DNA of 64,000 bases from Amoeboaphelidium protococcarum (Eukaryota; Aphelidiomycota; Aphelidea): positions 744,001 through 808,000 of the forward strand of contig JALECJ010000001.1 of NCBI GenBank assembly GCA_023515745.1. Reading direction: 5' to 3'. The notes beneath the pieces are model-generated. The model ran no database searches and was not told the DNA's origin. It worked only from the letters and a program-made list of their open reading frames with translations. The position numbers and the translations under genes are program-made. Below are positions 50,484 to 62,600 of the stretch, in pieces; the first letter of the stretch is position 1, and every line of letters starts with the position of its first letter.

Positions 50484-51893
50484 TCACGCTTCTTAGTTTA
50501 TATTCATACTGTCTGACGCCTCACTATCAGAGTCAGTTACAATGTCGTCTGCTTCTAGCAGCAATACGCTTTCAATGTGACCAGACTATTGAAATTGCAG
50601 TACCTTCACCGTTGACTGGAACAGCTGATATATCTCACTGTTGACATTATCACCAATGATTTCAATTCTCTTTGCAGGTATGTACTTAATTACAGAAAAT
50701 ATGGACGCGCATACTACATCTTCAAAGTCTGTGTGTATGCGCAAGTCTTCAATCAATTTCTCCTAATCGAATGTAATAGCTGATGTCGAGTACATTTAAT
50801 AAGACGTGTCAACAAACTTTGATAGAGCCAACACAAACTCTGAACATCGATCCTCCCCGTATATGTAAATTTCTGACGTACCAAATGCCGCGTGTCGCTT
50901 GGTTAGTACAGCTCTCCATTATGCGTATGTCTCTAAATTTATCATATCAGCAGTCAATGGAAAGTATTCCAAGCCAAGCACTCCTGTTATCGAGATCTAA
51001 TCCAAGATAGGAGAATCCAACAATAACGAATCGTCTAATACATCTTCGAAAGGCTATTGCGTATGGACAGAAAATTCTAGTGCATGTGATGATTATTAAG
51101 ACTAACCAGATTTAATCTTCTGAAGAAGTTGAAGTAGTAGGGTGCTTCTATCACCCAAAAACGCCACTGTTAGATCAACATGTTTCAAATGAGGCAGTGA
51201 TTCAATAACAGACTGTCCAAGATTCACGTCAGTTTTCATTTGGCCAGAGTCTTTAATCAATGTCAGATCCAAGGACATTCTAATAGCGTAGTCCATTACC
51301 AAGGTCTGAATATAAAACAAATATTAATAATCCCTCATTTACGCGTCAAACCAAGTAACACATTGTTGGGAATCAACTCCAAAAGATTAAGTTGCTCCTT
51401 CGTTAGACATAATTAACTTTGCCTTCTACTAACATTCTAGATAGAGTACAATTTATAATGGAGAATTTTTAATATCATCTTTATGAAACATGGCAAGATA
51501 TTTGAGCTCGTCTTCGGTCACATACATCACAACCTGAATCAAGTCTTATCTCCAGATGCGCGGATACTTTAGAGACAACTATTTGCCGATAGCAAGTATT
51601 TTATCCAGCTTTATGTATGGAATCTCCAACCGCTTAGTCTTGACCATATATTCAACTGTAGGCAGAGTCAAAATATCGCTGAGCATTTGCTGCAATAAAT
51701 CAATCGCTGCGTAATCCCTGCACTATTGTGGATTCAACTTTGGAGGCAGACGCGTTGATATACTTTTAAAAGTCCATCTCAACTATGAGCAATATTCTTT
51801 AACACGCGCCAAATAATGCGCTGCACTCTCAGTCTTTCGCCACACGGGAGCATCAAGATCAAAGCTATGATCAACCACATTCTACCACGCCAT
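50484..51893 (-). CDS. Unrecognised 469-residue protein
   Basis: From ATG 51893 (MAWQNVVDHSFDLDAPVWRK) a frame with many TAA/TAG Gln runs to TGA 50484-50486. An alternative ATG at 52004 would add 37 residues with a hydrophobic start. Segments such as YIKLDKILAIGKQLSLKYPR, SDILTLPTVEYMVKTKRLE and HLKHVDLTVAFLGDRSTLLL suggest an alpha/beta fold, perhaps with leucine-rich repeats, and the acidic end DIVTDSDSEASDS is disordered. No family recognised. It is convincing as a gene by length, codon use and a clean ATG-to-TGA frame. Confidence 0.65.
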
Positions 51894-52004
51894 TTCAGGT
51901 AAGTCTGTATATCGCGCTTATGATTTGACCGCTAGAGCATGATGAATAATAGAGGTACATTAAAAAAGCAGAACTAGCCATCCAAAATATGATACTGAAA
52001 TCAT

Positions 52005-52581
52005 TCAGGTGTCTCTAGATTTTAAAATGATATGGATAGTATAAAATCTCTGATATCGCCTCCTTTCATGTATGAAATCCAATCGGGTTAATCGCCTTTG
52101 TAAAAACATCGACCCCTGATCACCGTGTGTGAGGAGTGTGTAGTTAAGGGAAAGTAGTAGACAAGACATTACATTACATCTCAATTGCTTGCATAAAAAG
52201 CGCATATAGTAGAATTCTTTTGACACATTAGAAATTACTATGAGACTAAATGGAACAAATGTGGGTTGAGTAAAGATAAAGCGTGATCTTGTTTCCACCG
52301 CACCAAGTGACGCAACCTATGCATACCCACATATACGAAATTTAGAATAATCGAATTCTTCCAAAAAACTTTTAGGCGCGTACAATCAGGCCAAATGTGT
52401 CCAATTAAATAACTCAATGAAAATAAAGATTGCACCTAGTTTATGGTTATGTATGCCTGAGTCAGCCACAACTCACCATTAGAATTTTTGATCGAATTGT
52501 TGAGCGATCGCCCTCTCTTCCTACTCTCTCCTCATTCAACCTTAGACGGAACTTTGCAGAAAACTAAAATACACACAAAAT
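52005..52581. promoter_or_regulatory. Divergent region between orphan gene and bZIP gene
   Basis: About 575 bp separating outward-starting genes. Minus-strand frames remain open in parts but without a recognisable product. A CT-rich block lies at about 52510-52540. Confidence 0.4.
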
Positions 52582-53091
52582 ATGTTTACGGATTAGTTCA
52601 ATCAATAGTAGCCTTTCGATTTGCTGCAGTATCTCAGTATTCCTGGAGATTTAAATGCTGGGAATAATAATAATAGCAACGTGGATGACTTGCATCACTG
52701 GCTAAATTCTGATGTGCTCGCTGCAGTGCAATTTGAAGAGCCTTTGAACATTAATCATTCATTCAAGCTGGATCCTTTAAATCTGACTGACCTGAAATGT
52801 GGTGAGAATACATAACGAAATTCTGCGTAATCTAATGCAAATAAGAAGTAATAGCTGGCTCCGGAGGCATCATCTACAAGCGCTGCTGATCCTCAGTTGG
52901 AAGCCAAGCGACGAAAGTCTTCGATTGCATCAGCGAAATTCAGATAAAAGAAGAAGCAGCGTGAGGCAGAACTAGAATCATCGGTAAAGGAATTGAAGGA
53001 CTAGAATGAGAAATTGCTTGCACGTATTGAAGAACTCGAGTAGGAGAATAACTGGCTCAAGAATTTGGTCATTAGATAGTAAGCCATCTGA
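52582..53091 (+). CDS. bZIP transcription factor, Gcn4/Cpc1-like
   Basis: A 169-residue protein without introns. The basic region EAKRRKSSIASAKFRQKKKQ (family N--A---(S/A)R pattern, here with A-S-AKFR) is followed directly by a leucine zipper of about five heptads (ELKDQNEKLLARIEELEQEN, then WLKNLV) at the C-terminus. The N-terminal half is acidic with aromatic and Trp residues (LHHWLNSDVLAAVQFEE), likely an activation domain. Short size and C-terminal bZIP resemble Gcn4, but targets cannot be read from sequence. Many Gln are TAA/TAG. Confidence 0.88.
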
Positions 53092-53501
53092 TGTGCGTAC
53101 AATGAGTGACAATACTTTTGATGATCAATAATTTAGTTAGTTCTTTCTTCCTTCATTAATATTCATGTATGGCTACTCTTTTTTCATTACTGTATAACAC
53201 TTGTGAGAGAGCTATTGGATGGGAGCTTTTTCACTTGCTCGCGTGGCTGAGTGGTGTCGCGTACACTTTTTCTCTCATTTACAGTAGCATCTTATGCGAT
53301 CCCCATCAACGTTGAACATTCTCTCTCTCTCTCTTCTTGTTTCAGCACGCGCGACTTTATTTCAATTCAGTTTCATCTTTCTTTTACTTACACTCTTTCC
53401 TGCTGTCTTTTAGCATATTCTAGTGCAGTTCAAATTACTCTTACGTTCTATCTATAAATATCTTGTGTGAATTCACCTGTAGTGATCAAGTAAAATCTGT
53501 A
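53092..53501. promoter_or_regulatory. Upstream region of ZW10
   Basis: About 410 bp with a CT run at 53321-53334. The frame upstream of the ZW10 ATG is open, so a longer N-terminus or an upstream exon is possible. Confidence 0.4.
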
Positions 53502-55766
53502 ATGGTGACTGAAGTTGATGATTCTTTGCATGAGAGTTCTTTTGATATAACATCTACTGTTCATTCTATTACTGCTGTGAGACTAAATAGTAAAGGTAGA
53601 CGACGCAGTAAAGGCATCCATAATTTGAATTCTGTGTTGGAAAATCTTGATTAATAGGAACTGGGTAATATTGAAGAGTAGAGTGAAGTCTAAAAGCCAG
53701 CCAAAAATGTCGAGTATTGCCGTGGCAAGTACGAGGTGCTGCAGTCAGAGTTTTATCGTCATTGTATCGCGTTATTTGATCTCAACACTATGCAATCCTT
53801 CTCGTGTGGATTGGGTATTCACGAATAGCAGTTGAATGAGTTTGATGAAGAATTAACTAAGGCCTTGAGTGTAATTGATTAAAGTCTGACTGTCAGTTCC
53901 AGAGGTTCTAATCGTTCTGGTACCAGACATATTTTGAGCAGTGACGTGAGGTCGAGAACAGTGAACTCTGCTGTATTAACTTAGCATGAACTGGATTCTG
54001 AAAATGATCAGCATGTGGAGTAGTTGACAAGGATAAAGTCTATGAACAATTAATTGTCTCTACTGGCTGGCGTGGTGGGCCTTTTGGAGAAACTTGCAGC
54101 CTCATTTGACTTTGTAGATCATGCGACGACTCTGGTGGACGCAGAGGAGATGTTTTAATAAGTGTCTAGGAGTGATATTGATGAAGTTGTTTGTGATCTA
54201 ATTGAAGATGCTCTGGTTGAATCGAGATCTCGAATTACTGCTCAAGTTTTCATGTACGTTCGATAGTTTTACGATATAAGTAGTGGTGGGATCAAGGTTA
54301 ATGATTTTATATCAGCTGGTTATAATCTGTAGTAACTGCAACTGATTCAAGTTGCTAGTACTCTTGATCTTTAAGACCGTGTTGTTGACATGATTTGCGC
54401 ATAGTTGAAACCACATATCCAGAGCTGTTTCGATCCAAGTGTTAAAATACAATCATCTCTGGATAGTGGTCTTGCATTTATAAAGTTGATGAAGAAAGAC
54501 GGACCTGATTAGTTGAAATTAGATGAAGTTGCATAACGTTTTGTGACTATATTATCCTATTTGTGTAAGAAAGTCGCGGTCACTGAGGAATTTAACGTGA
54601 TGTAGTTGATTGTACACAGACTATATCCGTTGTTTTATACAAAGTTGGAGAGTTTAATAATGCAAAAGATGCGTCTTAATGGTGAATCTCAATCGGATCT
54701 AAACGTGATCGTTTCTATTGAGGCTCTAATGCAATCTCATAATCTAATTCCATCCGATGATATCAGATTCAGTGATTTGACGGCTAAGTATCGCGAAAAG
54801 TGCTAAACTTTGCAGTAGAGTTGTATTTTGGGTCAAATTAGAGATTTAGTGACGAATTAGGATGAAAGTTTGGTAGAAGTGGAAGAATCAACCGAGCGTG
54901 GAGGACTGAAGATTGGCGGATCCAAGTCGAATTCAGCTGGTTAGAATGCTTCATCTAAAAGTGGTAAGAATGGCAATCAAATCATAGCTTCACACTCTCC
55001 TATGTACTTGCCCACAATGAAGGTATCAATAGTTGTATAGACGGTAGTAGAAATGGTCTATCAACAGTTCTAGTCTCTGGAAAGCATTGCCTCTGTTGAT
55101 CAAGTCTAGTTGTAAACTATAATCTCTATCCGTAATATGATCAACACTTGGAGATTCTCTGCCCACAATTGTGCTTAAAGAGAAGAGTCGTTGAAAGCTG
55201 CAGTCATATTCCATAACGATTCTAGTTATATGGCTCATCATCTGACCACGATCTCATACCATCATTCTCATCTGTTGCAGTCTGAATCGCTCAAAAAAGC
55301 TTGTAACTTTGTGGATATTGTGTAGCTAATTCGCAAAGCCTCTAATCAATTACTCTTGAAATAAACTTAGAAATTGGTTTAAGAGACTGCAGTCATACTT
55401 GGTCAGTATGGTAAAGAAATGGACATGTAGTCATTTACTGATTCCGTCATATCCAAGCTCGATGTCAAGTATTTGAACCTGCTCAGACCCGAGTCTCTAT
55501 TTAAACGCACCATGGGCCTCATTGTTGACGGCGTGATTTAGATATTCATTCAGTATCTGGAGACTAATGCCGTCGCTGCAGAACAACAGTCAAAGCAACA
55601 TCAAATGCAGGTGCAATACTAATGTAAAAGACTCGTCTAAAGAGTGAAACAGATCTTCACGCTGTCCTCCGCTGCTAAAAAGGCTCAAGAAGGAGAAGGC
55701 GATTTGCTTATTTCAAAGAACGTTGCGGCCTTTGACACACTGCTGAAACACGCTGCTGTCGAGTGA
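53502..55766 (+). CDS. ZW10: ZW10, RZZ kinetochore and NRZ/Dsl1 tethering subunit
   Basis: A 754-residue helical protein (human 779) without introns. The best match is the C-terminal half: AAVIFHNDSSYMAHHLTTIS against animal [20 protein letters not shown], then SLKKACNFVDIVQLIRKA (FVDLVPGFRRLG) and LFKRTMGLIVDGVI (IYCKAMGTLLNTAI). The N-terminal part has the expected helical bundle (LSLLAGVVGLLEKLAASFDF). ZW10 acts with ROD and Zwilch at kinetochores and with NAG/RINT1 in ER-Golgi tethering. The start ATG is the first in a frame that extends upstream, so the N-terminus may be longer. ROD is in the same window. Confidence 0.85.
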
Positions 55767-55922
55767 TAATAATGACTCAATGCCAAATGTAACTTGGAGC
55801 AGTTATCTCGGCATGAATAATAAAACCAGAATATCAAAAGATCAAATATCAAGAACGGATTTTCATATAATCATAAATCTCATAGCAAAGAATAACTTAA
55901 CCACAATTTCTGCATCGAATAA

Positions 55923-56207
55923 TCACAGAATTATGCATCCACCATTTGAGCTCTTTTTAGAGAAGGGATTCTCAACGCTAGGCTTTACAAGAGGATCTTA
56001 CATACTCTTTGTATAATCAACCAAACTACACAAATATAATCAATCACCCATAATTTGATTGGAGATTGCATATAAATTCAACTACAATCACTTTAAATAA
56101 TAAACTTACTTTTTCGATGCCTTGGAGACTGGAATTCTTTCAAGAGCCTCCTCCTGTTTCAATCTCTCATTGATATTGAGAAGCTTTTACAACTTTAATT
56201 CAGACAT
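55923..56207 (-). CDS. Heterotrimeric G-protein gamma subunit
   Basis: A 66-residue protein from exons 56110-56207 and 55923-56025, spliced phase 2 at a TGTAG acceptor. MSELKLQKLLNINERLKQEE and RIPVSKASKNLVDYTKSMQD form the GGL helices. NPFSKKSSNGGCIIL ends in a CaaX box (CIIL) right before TGA, predicting geranylgeranylation. Vertebrate gamma subunits are 65-75 residues with the same NPF----CxxL ending. Its partner Gbeta is not in the window. Too short and too split to be seen by simple ORF calling. Confidence 0.92.
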
Positions 56208-56845
56208 GATGATGATAATTCTAATGTACGCTTTTTATCAAACTAATGACAATGGTAAATGTTTGTTCTTTTCAGCAACAGATGATGAGGAGGTGATTGA
56301 TATAACAACAGATAAACTATTCAATTACTCAAATAATGTCTCTTCAGTGTATAGACAATATACACAAAATTGATAAGGAAGAGACGAGTGTAAGTTATTG
56401 TTATTTCGTTCCAAGCCAGAAGGACGAGAGAGAGACAGAGAGCCAAAGCGACGAACAGAAACTGGCTGAAACAAACTCGACCAAGAACAGTCCTTCCGCC
56501 CCGTTGCCAGCCAGATTTTATTGCTATCCGTGCGTGATCCCACTTGATTGTAGATCGGCGCCCAATTAATTGATCATATTTAGCTTTTGTCTATACGTCT
56601 GCATCCGTATACACTTTTATTTTTGAGTATGTATAATGCTTGATCTTATTATCAATGTGAGTAATCGTTTGATGGGCTTCTCGGTCTTGACCTTTTGGTG
56701 TCAACTGAAGAAGTTTGACTTTTTCTTGTGACAATTTCTTCATCAAGAATCTTTCTTTGCGTGTCTTTGGAAGTGTAATTTAATCTTATTTAACTTTCCC
56801 AATTGATAGTATTAAAATTGAAACCAATAATACTATTTCTTTATA
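56208..56845. promoter_or_regulatory. Divergent promoter region Ggamma/DCN1
   Basis: About 640 bp between outward genes. A GA-rich block (gagagagagacagagag) is near 56426-56442. Several short frames are open but none is gene-like. Confidence 0.4.
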
Positions 56846-57806
56846 ATGGTAAGCATTTGGCATACTTATTATCGTCAGACCCGTATCTTTCTATGACCTT
56901 AATCACAGTTGTAGCCTAAATAAACGTAAGCCGATGTGGTAAAGTAGTTCGTGTCTCTCACCGGAATGGAGTCTTTTGAAGCGCAGCGGATCTTGAAGAG
57001 ATACAATTGGAACTTGGAACGTGCGGTGGACTCTTTCTACAATGGTGACACCAATTTATCTATGAGCTCGGGGCTATCATCAAAGCAATAGAAGATTCGC
57101 GTTGACACTTCGACCCTCACCAAGTTGTTTGAAAGTTACAAAGGTAAGACATTATGGTTTAGAGTTCTGACTAATGTATCTACTTTCTAATTACATTGTA
57201 GACGCCGAGTCTGATGCAATTCTTGTGGAAGGTACCGTGAGATTCTGTGAAGAGATTGAGGTGGACGCGAATGATGTGGCCATGATTGCTCTGGCTTTTG
57301 AACTACAATCTACCAAAATGTGTGAGTTTACGCGTGCCCAATGGATCGATGGATGGGTGCGATTGAAATGCTTCGACATTACTCATATGAAGTAATCTGT
57401 ATAGCTTTTAAAGTCCAAGCTAGATTGTGACAAGTCATACTTCCACCAAGTCTATTAATTCTCTTTTGGATACGCTAAAGATTAGAATTAGAAAAGTCTT
57501 GGCTCTGACATGGCCATTGCTTTATGGAATCTGCTCTTTACCCCCACGAAGACTGTAAGTGACAGTAACAATAAAGCCCCTTAACAGCAATAGAATATCA
57601 ATGTACGATATTTCCATCACCTCTAACAATGGTGTGATTATGTACAGAATCATTATGGTAAAGCCATTCCACGAGATACATGGAATATGATCTTGGACTT
57701 TGCTAGTAGTGTGAATGCCGACTTTTCTAATTACGATCACGAAGGTGCCTGGCCTGTATTAATTGATGATTTCGTATCACACATGAAGTCAAAGAATTAA
57801 AAATGA
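56846..57806 (+). CDS. DCN1: DCN1-like cullin neddylation scaffold
   Basis: A 247-residue protein (human DCUN1D1 259) from exons 56846-56848, 56915-57143, 57202-57554, 57648-57806; phases 0, 1 and 0. The first coding exon is only the ATG. Exon 2 then supplies PKQTQADVVKQFVSLTG and the UBA-like domain ([26 protein letters not shown]). Exons 3-4 carry the PONY cullin-binding domain: [84 protein letters not shown]. It acts as a NEDD8 E3 with Rbx1. Acceptors: TGTAG, TGTAG and TACAG. Confidence 0.95.
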
Positions 57807-57858
57807 ATTATATGGTATGATTGTATTAACGCGGTATAATAGCAAAATAGTCTTGATA

Positions 57859-59042
57859 TCATTCATGGTATAATTATAAAGATTCTTGCACTTTTCCGAG
57901 ATATTTATCTGTAGTCTGGGGAAATAACTTGCTCAGAGACTAAAACAACGGCAGCAGAACGTGCAAGATGAACTACCGCTAAGCCTTGTTGATATCTTGT
58001 GCATTCTTACCGTCCACCTTCAAATGGGCCGGTATTTCAATTTTCAACTATCGAAACATTTGAGATTCATTGGCAAACTCTTGATAAATCTTGTCGACCC
58101 ATGGCTTAGACACTGACATTGGCCTGACCTCCAGGCTTACATCTGACGCCTTCATTAATATGGCCATCGCCTACCTTTACAGATGTCATGATACCGTATA
58201 TTTTTATAAGTTTTTAAAAGCTTTATAAAAAAAAGACTTACAGCTAATTTATGGTCTTGGTTGGACCATGAGAACGTTCCATCAATATAACTATTGACGC
58301 GTTCTAAATAATTCCTCTGCCTAGAGACATCGGTGGCCATAATGCAATTAATTATACCCACTCGAAGCCAAATATACTCTTAATAGCTCAAATTTTGAAT
58401 AATGCTAGTACACTACACAATTCAACTAGGATTAAAGATAAAATGATATAAAACTACAGAAAAACTTACAGGATCAGTAAGAATTCTGAATGTGGTGGCA
58501 CAGTGATGATTTTCAAGTACAGAGCTGTCGTTGTAGCGCAGAGCTAAATCTGTCTGTGCAGCGACTTGAAACGCGTTAGACAGTCCAGGATGGTCCAAGT
58601 CGTGACACAGCGCAGCGATGCATAATGCCAGTATGTCTATAGTATGTATCTTTCCATCTGTCAAATTGCAGTCAGTAATAAGGCAATACATCATTTGCAG
58701 TACTGTGAATCCATGAGTAAAGTTATGGAACGGATTATCGTTATACGAGTCTTTAACAGCGTACAGAAACTGCCATATTGCATCCTCCTGATCATTCAAA
58801 TTCAACTTCAGAAACTCTACTAGGCCCAGTTGCTCAAAAATGGTGGCGCTTAAATTTATTAGCTATTCATCTTCCTTATATGACCAATGATTAAACTCTG
58901 TGCTTTTTAGTTGCTCCAAGACCTCGTCGTCCATTTGCTTGTACGCATGTTGAACACTCTTGCGCCGGTGATCACTTACTACTTGATTATCTTGGCCCAA
59001 AAGTCGAAGAGTGAATGAACTTGCTTATTAACCTGAAGCCAT
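57859..59042 (-). CDS. Class I cyclic nucleotide phosphodiesterase, PDE9-like
   Basis: A 351-residue enzyme from exons 58470-59042, 58242-58412, 57859-58170, all phase 0. The catalytic domain starts with DNPFHNFTHGFTVLQMMYCL (metal His), ALCIAALCHDLDHPGLSNAF (HD motif), ENHHCATTFRIL, then after the first intron VGIINCIMATDVSRQRNYLE. The last exon has KASDVSLEVRPMSVSKPWVD and FILHVLLPLFQSLSKLFP, where Gln is the usual purine-selective position region. A short N-terminal segment without GAF or TM domains suggests a soluble enzyme. Which cyclic nucleotide it prefers cannot be read. Acceptors: TGTAG and GGTAG. Confidence 0.93.
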
Positions 59043-59283
59043 TCTTTGCATTAAAACTAATATCTGAATTAGAAATGACTGATGTGTATTTTATCGTTGG
59101 CGGAGAATTGGGGAACTTTGTAAATTGCTGTCTGCTTAGATACCAATAGCATTCTAAGCAACTGATCCCATGGCAACGATCTTTTAATGAAAAAACTGAA
59201 TTTGCATAATCACTATCACCTGTGTCAATTTTATTGCTTTAATTGCATTATTGTACAGTTTCATTTCATTTACTAGACGAAGA

Positions 59284-62200
59284 ATGAATGATATATTGTA
59301 TCTGGCAATAGAGAATGCAGATCTTGACTCTTTCAAAACTGCGTGGAGTGATCAGTATTTAAATAATGGTGAAAATTCTGAGTATGTCTCCAACCTCCTT
59401 CTAAGGTCGATTCAATTGAAGTCAAAATAGATAACTGAGTTTCTTTTGAGTAAACCTGATATTGATAAATTCCTCAATTACATTGGCAGCGATGGTTACA
59501 ATGCGCTCTCTGTGGCCATAACAATGAATGAGCATGCGTTAGTAAAGAGGCTGATCGAGCTGGGTGCTGAAACAAATGCAACGCTGCCCGTTAATGAAGT
59601 CACGTTATTACACATCGCCACACTGTGTAATAATCATTTAGCTGTCATTGAACTTTTGTAAAACTTTGCCATAGTTGATGCAGTCGATGCTGACTTGAGA
59701 ACTCCACTCATGTATGCTGCTTTGTAAGGTAGCACTCGAATTGCCAGTCTTCTGCTTCAGAAAGGCGCGCTCCTTGATAAGACTGATGTGCAAGGTATGA
59801 CTGCACTTCATTTAGCAGCATTAAAAGGGTAATACGAGCTATGCGAGTTACTGTTAAGTAAAGGTGCGGACTCAAGTGTCCCTAATTAATAACAGAAAGA
59901 TGCTAGGGATATAGCTAGCGAGAACGGACATAAAAGCATAGTAGATTTAATTAGTCGGTATCGACGAGATTCTAATAGCAATACGTAATCATTTAGAGAT
60001 TGGTTTACATTATGGAATGTGTTCAGCTTTGTGATGACGCTGTGTATGCCTGGGTTTGTATTAAGTGTGTTTGGCATTAAGAATTCTGAAGCTCAATAGG
60101 CATGGAGAGAGAAGATTATGTTTTGTCAATTTGTCGTGTTTCTTAGTGTTGCATTCGGATTTCTATGCTTTGGTTTGTCTACTGTCATTTGTACTCCACT
60201 GCCAGAGATCACTATTTAACAAGTTTAAACAGAGTTTGCCGTCGATTCTCCGTCGCTTCAAAAGTATGTTATCATCAGAGGTGTACTGTATGAAGTTGGA
60301 GTGTATACGCGTACAAGAAGTCATCCACCAGGTGGAGTTAATGCACAGCCACCAGTTGTTGCGTTTATTGGAAAGGACGCTTCAGGTCTCTTTCCACTCC
60401 CTCAGTCTTCATGCCCCAAAATTCCCAACATTACCGGCTGTCAAGGCAAAGAGTGCCACGGTGCTGACACATTTGGTGAATTGGAAAAGCTCAGTATCAA
60501 TTAAATGGTATCTTATTCTTGGGATGTGGTCTAAAATAGTGATCGGTTTATGGTGTATAATGGGCTGGTTTACGACGTCAAGACTTACTTCGATAAGGCA
60601 GATTTCTTTCTGGGTGAAGATCTTAATCAAATTCTGAAGAGAAACATTGGCAGAGATGCTACTTTAGCATTTTCCAATTCGGTGATATCTAGCAATATTA
60701 TTGAATGTATGAAAGAGAACCTGCTTGTAGGTAAATTGTAGGGAGAGTCTTAAGGATGTTTCGCGTCTCAGACTTCGGTGTTGGTACTCATTATCATCTT
60801 CACGTCGGTAACGTTGATCAAGTACGTGGGAGCTCTTACGTACACCTTCTCTATGGGCTGGGCTATGGCTGCTCCGTCTGCCCAAAAACGTCCAAATGAT
60901 TACGTTATCGTATTTGTTCCATGTTACAGTGAAGATGTCGCTGCCATATAAAAGACTCTATACTCTGTGGTGGATGCTCAGTATCCTGACAATTAGAAAT
61001 TGATATTTGTAGTTGCAGATGGAGTGGTGTACGGTAAGGGAAATGATAGATCTACTGCTGATATAGTATTGGATTTTATTGATTTGGACATGAGCGAGCA
61101 AGGATAGCTGGCAGTGTACAACTCCGTTGCCCATGATGAAGAGGTACTGAATAGATGTAAAGTGTATTCAGGTTTCGTCAAAGGATCTCCTAGACGTGTC
61201 CCAATTATATTGGCTGCAAAAGTTGGTAATGTTGATGAAGAGTAAATTAAAAATCCAGGTAATAGAGGTAAGAGAGACTCCTAGTTATTGCTCATGAATT
61301 TATTGTGCCGCACACTAATAAACGAGAGATTCTCACCTCTGGAATTTGCCCTATTCTCAAGAGTCCGCCAGCTGTCTGGAGTATATTTGGACCGGTTTGA
61401 TCATGTGCTGATGATCGATGCAGATACAGAACTTGGTCCTAAATCTTTAATGTAAATGACCAAGTGTATGTATATGTACCCACAAGTTATGGCCTTATGT
61501 GGCGAGACTAGATTGTCTAATAAATGGGATACCTTCATAACAATGTGTTAGGTATTTGAGTATTATATTGCACACTTTCTGGGTAAGAGCTTTGAATCTC
61601 TGTTTGGCATTGTGACTTGTCTGCCTGGCTGTATGTCCATGTATAGAATCAGGCAGGTTGATTCTAAAGGTGTACTCACCCCGATACTAGCGAATCCAGA
61701 CCTAGTTGAGGCGTATGGATCATGCGACACCGGTACTTTGCACAAGAAGAATCTACTCATGTTGGGTGAAGATCGATTCCTGACCACTCTCCTATTGAAG
61801 ACCTTCCCTAGACGCGACACTCTCTTTCTACCTGAAGCTTATTGCGAGACCACAGTGCCGGAATCCTTGTCAGTACTATTATCTTAGCGTAGGAGATGGA
61901 TAAACTCTACGGTTCACAATCTGTATGAGCTGCTATTTGTGAACAAACTTTGCGGAATATTCTGCTTCAGTATGTAGTTCATTGTATTTCTAGACTTGCT
62001 AGGCACATTACTATCTCCGGCTGCATTTGCTATTCTGATCTACATCATTGTGCAGATTGTGACAAGTGGACTCACCACCAATGCCACTATAGCTCTAGTG
62101 TTCATCGCCATGATTGTGGCATTGAACGTTGTGCTGGTCCTCTTCCCTCTTCGGTCAGTATGGAATTTCTGGTGGATGTTAGTGTACTTGGTCTCAACTC

Positions 62201-62436
62201 CACTCTGGCAGGTCATCATGCCTGTATACTCCTTCTACCACTCTGATGACTTTACATGGGGCAAGTCGCGAAAGTTGAACAAGACAATCATCAAGACTGA
62301 GGATGATGATGACCCCGTAAGCCGATCGTAATAAAACGCCAGTGGCTCTGCCCATAATCAACTGGTCCTAAAACGTTGGCATCAATGGGAACACGAAAGC
62401 ATAAGAAATAGAAAACCTCATTAGTACAAGAGCTGA
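59284..62436 (+). CDS. CHS: Chitin synthase with N-terminal ankyrin repeats
   Basis: A 1,050-residue protein without introns. About five ankyrin repeats come first (residues about 45-240: [60 protein letters not shown]). Then membrane segments typical of division 2 chitin synthases ([33 protein letters not shown]) and a cytochrome-b5-like segment ([17 protein letters not shown]). The GT2 catalytic domain has [49 protein letters not shown] and the QRRRW signature at 61887-61901. More C-terminal TM helices and an acidic tail follow. Catalytic residues are complete, so it should be active. A continuous frame links ankyrin and enzyme parts with no splice signal between. Confidence 0.94.
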
Positions 62437-62600
62437 TTAAAGTTGAATAATAAAATACTCATTAAGGATTACCAAGCATTTATAAACTTCAAAGCTTTTT
62501 CATGCAATCAAATGCAACAGTTGTATTCCCGTACTAAAAAATTTCGTATTGACTAACAAAATAGTGAACGATTATCGCATCTAAAATGCGCCGATATCAG

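Noticed and set aside
60993-61181. Short minus-strand ORFs over the chitin synthase domain
   Set aside because: Shadows of a gene with complete GT2 motifs.
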